Source: Listeria fleischmannii subsp. fleischmannii LU2006-1 (GTDB lineage Bacteria > Bacillota > Bacilli > Lactobacillales > Listeriaceae). From it: DNA of 64,000 nt. Each line of letters opens with the position of its first letter. The first letter of the stretch is position 1. A program made the position numbers and the translations under genes. The notes below the pieces were generated by a model, which saw only the letters and a program-made list of their open reading frames with translations, was not told the DNA's origin and made no database searches. Location: the NCBI RefSeq assembly GCF_000344175.1, contig NZ_ALWW01000002.1, positions 1-64,000 on the forward strand, in the 5' to 3' direction. Shown here in pieces: positions 57,029 to 64,000 of this stretch.

Positions 57029-57502
57029 ATGAAAACAATTAATTCAGTTGACACAAAGGAATTTTTAAACCATCAAGTGGCAAATTTAAACGTATTTACG
57101 GTAAAAATTCATCAAATTCATTGGTATATGCGTGGACGCAATTTCTTTACATTACATGAAAAAATGGATGATTTATATAGCGAATTTGGGGAACAAATGG
57201 ACGAAGTCGCAGAACGTTTACTTGCGATTGGCGGTAGCCCATTCAGTACATTAAAAGAGTTTTTAGACAATGCAAGTGTTGAAGAAGAAGCTTACACTAA
57301 ACCTAAAACGATGGAAGAGTTAATGGAAGATCTTGTGGGCACGTTAGAGCTTCTTCGTGACGAATATAAACAAGGAATTGAGCTTTCTGAAAAAGAAGGC
57401 GACGATGTAACAAATGATATGTTAATCGGCTTTAAAACAAGTATTGATAAACATATTTGGATGTTTAAAGCTTACCTTGGTAAAGCTCCTTTAGAAAAAT
57501 AA
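57029..57502 (+). CDS. fri: Dps/ferritin-like iron-storage DNA-protection protein (Fri)
   Basis: A 157-residue four-helix protein with the Dps ferroxidase motif HQIHWYMRGRNFFTLHEKMD, then YSEFGEQMDEVAERL, a match to Listeria Fri. The dodecamer oxidises and stores iron, protecting against peroxide. SD AGGAGG precedes ATG 57029. Regulated by the PerR box and probably sigmaB. From memory equals lmo0943. Confidence 0.95.
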   Translation: MKTINSVDTKEFLNHQVANLNVFTVKIHQIHWYMRGRNFFTLHEKMDDLYSEFGEQMDEVAERLLAIGGSPFSTLKEFLDNASVEEEAYTKPKTMEELMEDLVGTLELLRDEYKQGIELSEKEGDDVTNDMLIGFKTSIDKHIWMFKAYLGKAPLEK

Positions 57503-57507
57503 GGAAA

Positions 57508-57538
57508 GAAAGATGTGGCTTCCGGTCACATCTTTTTT
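57508..57538 (+). terminator. Terminator after fri
   Basis: AAGATGTG / CACATCTT hairpin followed by a T run. Confidence 0.85.
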
Positions 57539-57715
57539 GTGCTTTCATTTTATGTTATATAACACGTTCTTAAATTTAAAATTGTTGTTTAACAAAATGT
57601 TTAAAATTTTATGAAAAGAGGTATAAAAAAATCAAGCATAAAAGCAGAATGCATGATTATTCTTTTAAAATCTGCTAATCTAACTATAAATCATTAAGGA
57701 ATGAGGAGTGAAATT

Positions 57716-58018
57716 ATGGAAATTAAAGTGACGGAAAATGCCCAAAGCTGGTTTAAAGATGAGTTCGACGTATCAGGCGACAACGGTATTCGCCTATTCG
57801 CTAAATACGGTGGCTCCAACAGTTCCTTACACCCAGGGTTTTCAATTGGTGTATCTGCAGCCGTTCCACATGAAGCCGTTGTAACTGATCAAGAAGAAGG
57901 CATTCTTTTCTTTATTGAAGAACATGACTATTGGTATTTTAAAGAACATGACTGGGAAATTGATTATAATCCTGAAACAGAAGAAGTAAAATATTCGTTT
58001 ACGGAAACAGTACAATAA
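57716..58018 (+). CDS. HesB/YneR family protein (IscA-like fold)
   Basis: A 100-residue protein: VTENAQSWFKDEFDVSGDNG, RLFAKYGG, GFSIGVSAAVP. It matches the YneR/HesB-like group, which has the iron-sulfur biosynthesis fold but lacks the three cysteines of true IscA, so cluster binding is doubtful. ATG 57716 follows SD AGGAGTG. Transcribed alone, between two terminators. From memory equals lmo0944. Confidence 0.87.
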   Translation: MEIKVTENAQSWFKDEFDVSGDNGIRLFAKYGGSNSSLHPGFSIGVSAAVPHEAVVTDQEEGILFFIEEHDYWYFKEHDWEIDYNPETEEVKYSFTETVQ

Positions 58019-58031
58019 TCGATTTTTAGTG

Positions 58032-58062
58032 AACTGCAAGCTTCCATGCTTGCAGTTTTTTT
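58032..58062 (+). terminator. Terminator after the HesB-like gene
   Basis: AACTGCAAGC / GCTTGCAGTT hairpin followed by a T run. Confidence 0.88.
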
Positions 58063-58118
58063 GTGATTGACTAGAAACGTACGTTCTGGTAAGCTACTAA
58101 AGCAGGGGGTTTTACTAG

Positions 58119-59258
58119 ATGAAAAAAATATGGATTTTAATAGCTGCTCTTCTTGTATTATCAGGTTGCGGCAGTATGTCTTCTTTTTCAGGGGAGGCAG
58201 AAAGTAAGGTATCTACTGAAAAATTACGGGGTGCAAGTTTTACATTTTTTGATGTGGGCCAAGGGGACAGCACCTTAATTGAAGCAGATGACGGCACGAC
58301 GATTCTAATTGATACAGGTCGTAGTGATGATAAACGTATTTTAACGTATTTGGAAGAAAAAAATCTTGAAAAAATTGATTTGCTTCTTCTAACACATCCA
58401 CATGCCGATCATATTGGAAATGCGGATAAAATTATTCAAACCTATAAGCCGAAAGAAATTTGGATGGATGGCTTAGCTTTTAATAGTTCGATTTATGAGC
58501 GTGTGATTGATGCGGCGCTTGATTCAGAGGCGAAGTATAAGGAACCACGTACAGGAGATAAGGCATCTTTTGGACCGTTTGAACTCTCCGTTTTAAGCCC
58601 AAAAACGCTTAGTGATGATGCAAATAATGATAGTATTGCGGTTAGGCTTACATATAAGGACATTTCGGCGATTTTCACGGGGGATGCTGAAAAAGGACGT
58701 GAACAAGAGATGACAGATAGCGGCATGAACCTAAAAGCTGATATTTTAGATCTTGGACACCACGGCTCCTCCACTTCAAACCAACCTTTTTTCTTGGATA
58801 AAGTAAAGCCTGAGGTGGCGATTTATTCTGCAGAAAAAGGGAATAGTTATGGACATCCTCATGTCGAGGTTTTAGACTGGCTAAAGAAGAGAAACATTAA
58901 AACTTACGGAACGGATGTAAACGGCACGGTGACAATTTCGACAGACGGAGAGTCGCTTCATGTTAAAACAGAAACAGAAGGCACACCAAAATCGGGTAGT
59001 AGTTATAAATATGATGCAAATAAAAGAGCAGATTCAAAAACGGAAGAAGGGAAGACAGAAGAAATGCCCGCTTCCATTAATTTGAATAAAGCTTCATCCG
59101 ACGAATTACAATTTCTTCCATTGATTGGTCCAGAACTTGCAAGTAAGATTATTGCGGAGCGACCTTATCAGTCGATTGATGATTTAAAACGAATTAATGG
59201 GATTGGTGATGGCATTGTTAGACAAATTAAAGCGCAAGGAATTGCGACTGTGAAGTAG
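58119..59258 (+). CDS. Lipoprotein with ComEC-type MBL domain and ComEA-type HhH domain
   Basis: A 379-residue protein. It has a lipoprotein signal (MKKIWILIAALLVLSGC, lipid-modified Cys17) and an MBL domain with FDVGQGDSTLI, THPHADHIGN, FTGDAEKG and LGHHGSSTSN, as in the ComEC C-terminal domain. A low-complexity linker (about residues 288-315) leads to a helix-hairpin-helix domain, SINLNKASSDEL...LIGPELASKII, as in ComEA. ComEC's membrane channel is absent. An extracellular DNA-directed nuclease or esterase is the likely class. The DUF3006 gene follows, a usual companion. From memory equals lmo0945. Confidence 0.88.
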   Translation: MKKIWILIAALLVLSGCGSMSSFSGEAESKVSTEKLRGASFTFFDVGQGDSTLIEADDGTTILIDTGRSDDKRILTYLEEKNLEKIDLLLLTHPHADHIGNADKIIQTYKPKEIWMDGLAFNSSIYERVIDAALDSEAKYKEPRTGDKASFGPFELSVLSPKTLSDDANNDSIAVRLTYKDISAIFTGDAEKGREQEMTDSGMNLKADILDLGHHGSSTSNQPFFLDKVKPEVAIYSAEKGNSYGHPHVEVLDWLKKRNIKTYGTDVNGTVTISTDGESLHVKTETEGTPKSGSSYKYDANKRADSKTEEGKTEEMPASINLNKASSDELQFLPLIGPELASKIIAERPYQSIDDLKRINGIGDGIVRQIKAQGIATVK

Positions 59259-59267
59259 GTGAACAGT

Positions 59268-59498
59268 ATGGAAGCAGTACTTGATCGAATCGAAGACGGT
59301 ATCGCTGTTTTTATAATAAAACCAACTGAAGAGGAAATCGAAATGCCACAATCTAAACTTCCCGCACATCTAAAAGAAGGTGACTTGGTTTCTATTTCCA
59401 GTAACGGGACTATCACAAAGAATGAGGTAGCAACAGATGATGCTAAAGCACGTATTGCAGCTAAATTAGAACGCCTAAGGAAACAAAATGGTCGTTGA
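59268..59498 (+). CDS. DUF3006 small protein
   Basis: A 76-residue protein: VLDRIEDGIAVFIIKPTEEE, LPAHLKEGDLVSI, KARIAAKLERLRKQ. Typical DUF3006, a small beta-rich protein commonly encoded next to ComEC-like MBL genes. ATG 59268 follows SD GTAGGTG; an in-frame GTG 59259 is less likely. The promoter of the next unit overlaps its stop codon. Confidence 0.85.
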   Translation: MEAVLDRIEDGIAVFIIKPTEEEIEMPQSKLPAHLKEGDLVSISSNGTITKNEVATDDAKARIAAKLERLRKQNGR

Positions 59499-59523
59499 CA
59501 AACACTAGTTTGCGCGGTATAGT
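59495..59523 (+). promoter_or_regulatory. SigmaA promoter of the SAM riboswitch transcript
   Basis: TTGACA (59495-59500, consensus), exactly 17 bases, TATAGT (59518-59523). It overlaps the last codon of the DUF3006 gene. Confidence 0.82.
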
Positions 59524-59539
59524 AATAAAAATTAAATCA

Positions 59540-59635
59540 CTTATCCAGAGAGATGGAGGGATCTGGCCCTTTGAAATCTCGGCAACAGCCTTTTGGGCGA
59601 TGTGCTAAATCCAGCAGGGAAACCTGAAAGATAAG
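59540..59635 (+). ncRNA. SAM-I riboswitch (S-box)
   Basis: P1 arms CTTATC (59540-59545) and GATAAG (59630-59635). Conserved core AGAGAGATGGAGGGATCTGG, then CCCTTTGAAATCTCGGCAAC, and GGGCGATGTGCTAA...CCAGCAGGGAAACCTGAAAG. This is a clear S-box. In this class SAM binding favours the downstream terminator, so the following hydrolase is expressed when sulfur amino acids are short. Confidence 0.95.
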
Positions 59636-59649
59636 AGTCGTGACGTATG

Positions 59650-59680
59650 AAGGCCTCTTTTCTTAGGAAAGAGGTCTTTT
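59650..59680 (+). terminator. S-box terminator
   Basis: CCTCTTT (59654-59660) / AAAGAGG (59668-59674) hairpin followed by CTTTT. Confidence 0.87.
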
Positions 59681-59697
59681 GAATAGGGGGATAAATT

Positions 59698-60878
59698 TTG
59701 GAAGAGCAACTAGTGAATTTTTAGAGGAAAACGAGGCGAAGTTTGTCGCGATTAGTCACGCGATTCATGCGCGGCCTGAAATTGGGAATGAAGAATTTTT
59801 TGCCAGTCATCTTTTAGCGGAGACACTTGAAAAGGAAGGGTTTGAACTGATTCGCGGCGTGGCAGGTCATGAAACAGCGTTTATTGCTAAAAAAAGCAGT
59901 GGAAAAAAAGGACCTCGTATTGTTTTTTTAGCGGAGTATGACGCTTTGCCTGGGCTTGGGCACGCCTGTGGGCACAATATTATTGGTTCTACAAGTAACT
60001 TTGCTGCGATTTCACTTGGGCGCCATATAAAGGAATTAGGCGGTGATGTGCTTGTTTACGGAACACCGGCTGAAGAAGGCGGTCCAAATGGAAGTGCCAA
60101 AGGGAGTTTTGTACGTGCCGGTCTCTTTCAAGATATTGATGCCGCGCTTATGATTCATCCAAACGGGAAAACGCATGTTACGGTTCCTGCAAACGCTGTT
60201 GATGTACTTGATTTTGAATTTACAGGTAAAGCCGCACATGCCGCTACAAACCCGGAAGAGGGGATTAATGCGTTAGACGGGGTCATTCAATTTTATAATG
60301 GTATAAATGCACTAAGGCAACATTTGTCAAAAGATGCAAGTATTCATGGAATTATTACGGATGGCGGGAAGGCCGCGAATATTGTACCAGACTTTGCAAA
60401 AGCACGCTTTTTTATACGAGCGGCAAAACGCAAAGATCTAAATAACTTAACGGAACGCATCATTCAAGTTGCGGAAGGGGCAGCTCTCCAAACCGGGACG
60501 AAGATGAAGGCGATACGCATTCAAAATGGTGTTGATAATGTTTGGGTGAATGAACCATTCAATCATTTATTTACGGAAGTCGCAGCCCGCCTTAAGATTC
60601 CTTGTGCTGCAGAAGGAAAAGGAGTGGGGTCAAGTGATGCTGGAAATGTTAGCCAAGTCGTTCCAACTATCCATCCCTTCATTAAAATTGGGCCAGAAAC
60701 GCTTGTCGCACATACAGATGCGTTTAGAGAAGCGGCCAAATCAAGCGAAGGCGATAAAGCCCTTTTACTCGGAGCAAAATTACTCGCTGTAACAGCACTT
60801 GAATTATATAAAAATAGCGAACTCCTTCAAAAAATCAAAGAAGATCAGTTTCGTTTACAGAAATTAGAAGAAAAATAA
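59698..60878 (+). CDS. M20D family amidohydrolase under SAM riboswitch control, probable N-terminal frameshift
   Basis: A zinc M20D hydrolase: FLAEYDALPGLGHACGHNI, TPAEEGGPNGSAKG, a dimerisation domain and AHTDAF; close to aminobenzoyl-glutamate or N-acyl amino acid hydrolases. TTG 59698 is the likely start: SD AGGGGGA lies six bases before it and it encodes MEEQLVNF. The frame then stops in the T5 run 59718-59722, and one more T gives MEEQLVNFLEENEAKF. Without repair, the frame opens only at TTG 59679, inside the terminator U-tract and with no SD. S-box control suggests salvage of sulfur amino acids from an N-acyl or dipeptide form (inference). Confidence 0.85.
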
Positions 60879-62129
60879 AAAGAGCCGATTGGGCTCTTTT
60901 TTATTTTTTCAAAAAGCGTTTTATTACGCGCTGCTCCCATCCCGCACATGAAAAATAGGAAAAGGACAATTAAAAGAAGAATGAGCGGAAAAGTGAAGCT
61001 ACCTAAAAAGTCATGAAGAATACCGAATAAGATAGGCCCACAAGCAGCAAGCAGATAGCCAATCGATTGCGCCATACCAGAAACTTCAGCCGCATCACTC
61101 GCTGTCTCAGTCCGCAAATTAAAAAACCATCATACAAAGACTAAACGCCGTCCCCGAACCAATACCTAGCAAAACAACCGAAGTCGCAAGCACCGCAAGA
61201 TTTTGAATCGGAACTAATAAACCCAAAACCCCCAGAACCATCAATATTGTTGAAAATAAAACGAGTACGCGCTGGTTTTTCATTTTAAACGCGACAATCG
61301 GAATAATAAACGTAATCGGCATAATGCCAAATTGCATAAGCGAAAGCATAAAACCGCCTTCAGTGCTTGAGTAACCATGTTCTTGAATCATGACAGGTAA
61401 AAAAGCTACCGAAATATAAAAAACAGCTGATTGAATGCCCATCATGGCCGCAATTTGCCAAGCCATTTTAGAACGCCAAACATTCCCTGTTTTTCCTTCT
61501 TTTTTTGAAGTATCATGACTTACTTGATTGCGTTTTGACTTAAGTTGCGGGAGCCAAATGAGTAGGGCAAGTAAAGAAAACGCCGCCCAAATAAATAGGG
61601 TCATTTGCCAGTTACCGCCGAGCTTTTTTGTAATCGGAACACTTAAACCAGAAGCAATAGCCGCAAATAAATTCATTGAAATCGAATAAATGCCTGTCAT
61701 CATACCAAGTTGAAAAGGAAATTCCTTTTTTATTAAACTTGGGATAATCACATTTCCAAAAGCAATTCCAATCCCAATACATAATGTACCAGCAAGCAGA
61801 AAACCTAAATGGCCAATCGGACGAACAAGACTCCCAAGCAAAATGAAAAGAAGCGTATAAAAAACGAGTTTCTCGACGCCTATTTTTTGACTGATTTTTG
61901 AAACAAAAGGTGAAATAAGTGCAAACGCAAGAAGCGGAAGCGTCGTTAAAAAACCTGCAAGCGTATTTGAAATCGGGATACTTTCACGAATGTAATCGAG
62001 AAGCGGGCTAACAGATGTAATCGGCATACGCAGATTGATAGCGACTAGAACAATCCCTATCATTAGAAATATTTTTTTATCGCGCGCTAGTTGCAAATTT
62101 TCTTCCAAAACATATTGATTTCCTGACAT
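60845..62129 (-). pseudogene. CynX/NimT-type MFS transporter, single-base frameshift
   Basis: ATG 62129 begins a 12-span MFS protein: VAINLRMPITSVSPLLDYI and LPLLAFALISPF are CynX-family hallmarks. The frame stops at 61119 after SLCMMVF. One A fewer in the A6 run 61121-61126 continues as NLRTETASDAAEVSGMAQSIGYLLAACGP. The last 15 residues run through the terminator hairpin to 60845. A second extra base in the T6 run at 60903-60909 would explain this, since one base fewer gives a stop just before the hairpin. The substrate (cyanate-like anion or other) is unknown. Confidence 0.85.
60879..60905. terminator. Terminator between the M20 hydrolase and the MFS gene
   Basis: AAAGAGCC / GGCTCTTT hairpin with A and T tails on either side. 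Confidence 0.82.
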
Positions 62130-62135
62130 AACAAA

Positions 62136-62804
62136 CTAAAACCCCTTATTTGAAATTCTATTTTTATAAAGTGAGATATATAAATCTACTTCATGTTGTG
62201 CTTTTTTTACATCTTTCTTAGAAATAGCGTCAATTAGTGCCACATGACTCGTCAAACGGTCCTCATTTAGCAAAGCAGAATGCATAATCGACATTTGAAT
62301 TTTATCAAAAAGATGGGCATACATATCAGCAAGAAGTGTATTTTTAGAACAGAGCGCAATTTGATGGTGGAGTGCCATATCAGCCTCCACAAAACTATCC
62401 ATATCCGTCGCCTCTTGACATTTTTTAACCAGCGAAAAAAGCATGCCAAGTTCCTCGTCCGTCCGCCTCATACAAGCAAGCGCCACAATTTCACCCTCGA
62501 GGGCATGCCTCACTTCAAAAATTTCAAGTAAAGAAGAATGGGAAACCCGTTCCTGAAGAACCACATGAAGCGAGCTATCCGCAACAACAAATGTACCGTG
62601 ACCTTGACGAACCTCCAAAAGCCCAACTTGGGATAAAGCTTGGACGGCTTCCCGAAGAGTATTTCGACCAATTTCTAAGTCTTCCATCAATTGTTTCTCA
62701 CTCGGAATTTTATCCCCAACCTGCCACTCACCACATCGAATTTTTTCTTCTAACCATTTATAAACTTGCTTACTAAGCGTTGTACGTTCTATTTTTTGAT
62801 TCAT
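62136..62804 (-). CDS. GntR family regulator, FadR subfamily
   Basis: A 222-residue protein. The winged HTH (QVYKWLEEKIRCGEWQVGDK, PSEKQLMEDLEIGRNTLREAVQ, GLLEVRQGHGTFV) is followed by an FCD helical domain (FEVRHALEGEIVALA, DMALHHQIALCS) with metal/ligand His residues. It precedes the MFS gene by six bases on the same strand, so it probably controls uptake by that transporter. ATG 62804, SD AGAGGGA. Confidence 0.92.
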   Translation of the reverse strand: MNQKIERTTLSKQVYKWLEEKIRCGEWQVGDKIPSEKQLMEDLEIGRNTLREAVQALSQVGLLEVRQGHGTFVVADSSLHVVLQERVSHSSLLEIFEVRHALEGEIVALACMRRTDEELGMLFSLVKKCQEATDMDSFVEADMALHHQIALCSKNTLLADMYAHLFDKIQMSIMHSALLNEDRLTSHVALIDAISKKDVKKAQHEVDLYISLYKNRISNKGF

Positions 62805-62929
62805 AAAATCCCTCTTTCTTTCTAAAGGTAGGATGATAGGTTTATTGTATCGGATTTTTAGGTTCCTGTAAATAGCGATGAAAGAAGAGATATGCTATTA
62901 TTAATAGTATTGAAGAGGAGTGTGACAAA

Positions 62930-63982
62930 ATGGAATGGTTCGCACAGTTTATAAAAAAAGACACACCAAGACGGCTTTTTGTTTTTGTCATCCTTGGCGT
63001 ACTAATCTATCTACTTCGCAGCATGATGGATTTAATCTTACTTACTTTTATTTTTGCCTTTTTAGTGACAAGACTTGAAAATGTCATTTTAAAACGCGTT
63101 CGAATTTCGCGGAAGCTCATTGTGATTTTACTTTACATACTTGTTGCAGCTTTCTTATACATTGCCATTGTGCATTACTTGCCGATTTTAATCCAACAAA
63201 TTTCGGACCTCGTGAATATGCTTGTCAAAATGTATAATCATCCAGGAGACAATACGGTTGTAAACTGGATAGTTAGTTGGTTAAAGCAATCTAATATTGA
63301 AAAATATTTAGAAACAAGCGTAGAATTTGTTATCGCATCGCTTTCAGGCATCGGCGCTATTGGAATGTCGTTTTTCCTAGCGCTTATTTTAAGTTTGTTC
63401 TTCTCACTCGAAAAAGAACGTGTCACCAAATTTACAGCCCAATTTTTCACGAGTAAAATCGGGTTTATTTTTAAAGATTTCGCTTACTTCGGTCAAAAAT
63501 TTGTCGCGACCTTTGGAGTTGTCTTAGAAGCACAACTTCTCATTGCGCTCGTTAATACTATCATTACAACAATCGCGCTTTATTTAATGCATTTTCCACA
63601 ACTACTAAGCTTATCAATTATGGTATTTGTCTTAGGCATGATTCCTGTTGCGGGCGTAATTATTTCATGTATCCCTCTTACGATTATTGCGTACTCTATC
63701 GGCGGATTTACAGATGTCTTTTATATTTTGCTAACAGTTGTTATCGTTCATGCCATTGAAACGTATGTTTTAAACCCGAAACTAATGTCATCTAAGACTG
63801 ATTTGCCAGTATTTTACACGTTTATCGTCTTGATTTTCTCAGAGGCTTTTTTCGGGGTTTGGGGATTAATTGTCGGAATTCCAGTATTCGTCTTTATTCT
63901 AGATATTTTAGATGTGAGGAGCACGAGCGAAATTCCGCGCAAAAACTTCTTTGGCGGGAGGAAGAAAAAAGATGATTCGTAA
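62930..63982 (+). CDS. AI-2E family transporter
   Basis: A 350-residue membrane protein of PF01594: N-terminal paired spans, a hydrophilic helical section (LIQQISDLVNMLVKMYNHPG), then spans with GMIPVAGVIISCIPL and VLNPKLMSSKTDLP. It is a second paralogue, distant from the one at 25384-26526. Function (cation/proton antiport or small-molecule export) is not known. ATG 62930, SD GAGGAGTG. The next gene overlaps its end by 11 bases. Confidence 0.88.
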   Translation: MEWFAQFIKKDTPRRLFVFVILGVLIYLLRSMMDLILLTFIFAFLVTRLENVILKRVRISRKLIVILLYILVAAFLYIAIVHYLPILIQQISDLVNMLVKMYNHPGDNTVVNWIVSWLKQSNIEKYLETSVEFVIASLSGIGAIGMSFFLALILSLFFSLEKERVTKFTAQFFTSKIGFIFKDFAYFGQKFVATFGVVLEAQLLIALVNTIITTIALYLMHFPQLLSLSIMVFVLGMIPVAGVIISCIPLTIIAYSIGGFTDVFYILLTVVIVHAIETYVLNPKLMSSKTDLPVFYTFIVLIFSEAFFGVWGLIVGIPVFVFILDILDVRSTSEIPRKNFFGGRKKKDDS

Positions 63983-64000
63983 ACTAACAGAAAACTACCC
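63972..64000 (+). CDS. Start of a further gene (partial)
   Basis: ATG 63972, preceded by GGGAGGAAGAAAAAAG as ribosome binding site, opens MIRKLTENY and runs off the window edge. It overlaps the AI-2E family gene by 11 bases, so it is translationally coupled. Identity cannot be told from nine codons. Confidence 0.5.

Noticed and set aside
57716-58018. True IscA/SufA iron-sulfur scaffold
   Set aside because: The three conserved cysteines of IscA are missing from the 100-residue protein.
58119-59258. Competence gene comEC
   Set aside because: No membrane channel (Competence domain). It is a lipoprotein with only the MBL part plus an HhH domain.
1-64000. Prophage, insertion sequence or integrative element
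   Set aside because: No integrase, transposase, phage structural gene or terminal repeats were seen. The tRNA genes show no attachment-site duplication next to them.

Overview
The window looks like a chromosomal segment of a Listeria-type low-GC Gram-positive bacterium. Supporting evidence: the end of sigB followed by rsbX; an FNT transporter / Vga-type ABC-F / coaA / ltaP-type / sortase A / lipoate ligase / ferritin-like Dps block whose order I recall from L. monocytogenes (roughly lmo0912 to lmo0946); and a P-type Mg ATPase followed by two SEDS genes (lmo2689-2687 in L. monocytogenes). Species cannot be fixed from the sequence alone. Locus-number comparisons are from memory.

Layout. 1-3.8 kb: sigB end, rsbX, tex (broken frame), SprT-like gene, tRNA-Asn and tRNA-Ser. 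3.9-8 kb: der, gpsA, a tyrosine phosphatase and HU. 8-8.2 kb: a 68-bp tandem repeat. 8.5-14.1 kb: NfeD-like/FloA operon, a putative Mn riboswitch with a membrane protein, an OsmC-like protein, leucine dehydrogenase and two small unknown genes. 14.2-19.5 kb: M-box riboswitch, Mg ATPase and two FtsW/RodA proteins. 19.5-28.7 kb: phosphatase, YjeM-type permease, a hairpin-rich intergenic element, glutathione reductase, stress-type oxidoreductase plus YdaT, AI-2E family transporter, and a GntR operon. 28.8-40.5 kb: FNT channel, TPR protein, attenuator-controlled ABC-F, Eis-like acetyltransferase, His-rich permease pair, coaA, ABC exporter and its TetR regulator. 40.5-46.2 kb (minus strand): orphan KdpD N-terminal protein, SDR, dicarboxylate symporter, LTA primase/synthase. 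46.3-52.6 kb: DNA glycosylase, sortase A, MBL protein, lipoate ligase, GT2 and GT-C glycosyltransferases. 52.8-59.5 kb: tRNA-Gly, queG, trmL, nitroreductase, a 54-residue membrane protein, LMW phosphatase, SUKH protein, Dps, HesB-like protein, ComEC/ComEA-like lipoprotein and DUF3006. 59.5-64 kb: SAM riboswitch and M20 hydrolase, CynX-type MFS, FadR-type regulator, second AI-2E transporter and the start of one more gene.

Three themes join these genes. The first is envelope biogenesis (SEDS pair, LTA primase, GT2/GT-C, sortase). The second is metal and stress response (Mn and Mg riboswitches, PerR box at dps, sigmaB-like promoters). The third is cis-acting RNA control, with three riboswitches and one antibiotic-type attenuator.

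The most striking property of the sequence is that about twelve genes are interrupted, nearly all by a single-base gain or loss, mostly in short A/T homopolymers. Each flanking half is otherwise well conserved. This points to homopolymer sequencing error rather than gene decay. No insertion sequence, prophage or CRISPR array was seen.
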